From NCBI GenBank assembly GCA_012964265.1, contig DTUH01000181.1, positions 1 through 5,448 on the forward strand: DNA of 5,448 nt. Reading direction: 5' to 3'. Each line of letters begins with the position of its first letter. Within the stretch, counting starts at the first letter, position 1. Shown one piece after another: positions 5,419 through 5,448 of the stretch. The translations under genes were made by a program, and so were the position numbers. This DNA is from Candidatus Lambdaproteobacteria bacterium. GTDB lineage: Bacteria > SAR324 > NAC60-12. The notes under the pieces are model-generated. The model saw only the letters and a list, made by a program, of their open reading frames with translations, did not search any database and was not told the DNA's origin.

Positions 5419-5448
5419 TTTTATTATTTATCAGCAATTTAGGGGTAA

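Larger units (their letters stand above)
5258..5448. other. AT-rich upstream region of the HutZ-like gene, no gene seen
   Basis: The last 191 bases are strongly AT-rich with long A and T runs and three palindromes listed separately. I could not pick one convincing -35/-10 pair for the leftward gene because hexamer-like strings are too frequent here. No coding potential or RNA gene is evident up to the window edge. Confidence 0.5.

Overview
The window looks like chromosomal DNA from a Gram-negative bacterium, most likely a proteobacterium. It carries a glutathione-dependent YfcG-type transferase, a YejF-type double ATPase, an IclR regulator and a HutZ-type heme protein, with moderate-GC coding DNA separated by very AT-rich spacers. 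The sequence alone does not fix the genus. No rRNA, tRNA, CRISPR array, transposase, phage gene or replication origin was seen.

Left part (1-1473): the first 151 bases are the 5' end of a leftward gene with a clear export signal, probably the solute-binding protein of a peptide-type ABC importer. A 542-base AT-rich gap with no convincing gene separates it from a rightward IclR-family regulator (694-1473). The divergent layout is the classic one for an IclR protein controlling its neighbour, and the gap holds a candidate operator.

Middle (1474-4513): after a short spacer with a good sigma70-like promoter come three tightly packed rightward genes. They are mobA (molybdenum cofactor guanylyltransferase), a YfcG-like glutathione S-transferase overlapping mobA by 4 bases, and a full-length YejF-like ATPase 12 bases further on. 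The YejF partners (binding protein and two permeases) are not in this operon. The leftward operon cut by the window start is one place where matching components could lie.

Right part (4514-5448): a long GC-rich hairpin with a T-run ends the operon. It is followed by a degenerate 81-base palindromic repeat of a kind widespread in bacterial intergenic DNA, then a leftward HutZ/HugZ-family heme-utilisation gene. That gene's AT-rich upstream region contains three perfect palindromes that could be operators or DNA-structure elements.

Most of the window is recognisable, ordinary gene content. I found no convincing new biological system. The points most worth a second look are the separation of the ATPase from its transporter partners, the divergent IclR control region, the palindromic repeat, and the palindromes upstream of the HutZ-like gene together with its shortened C-terminus.
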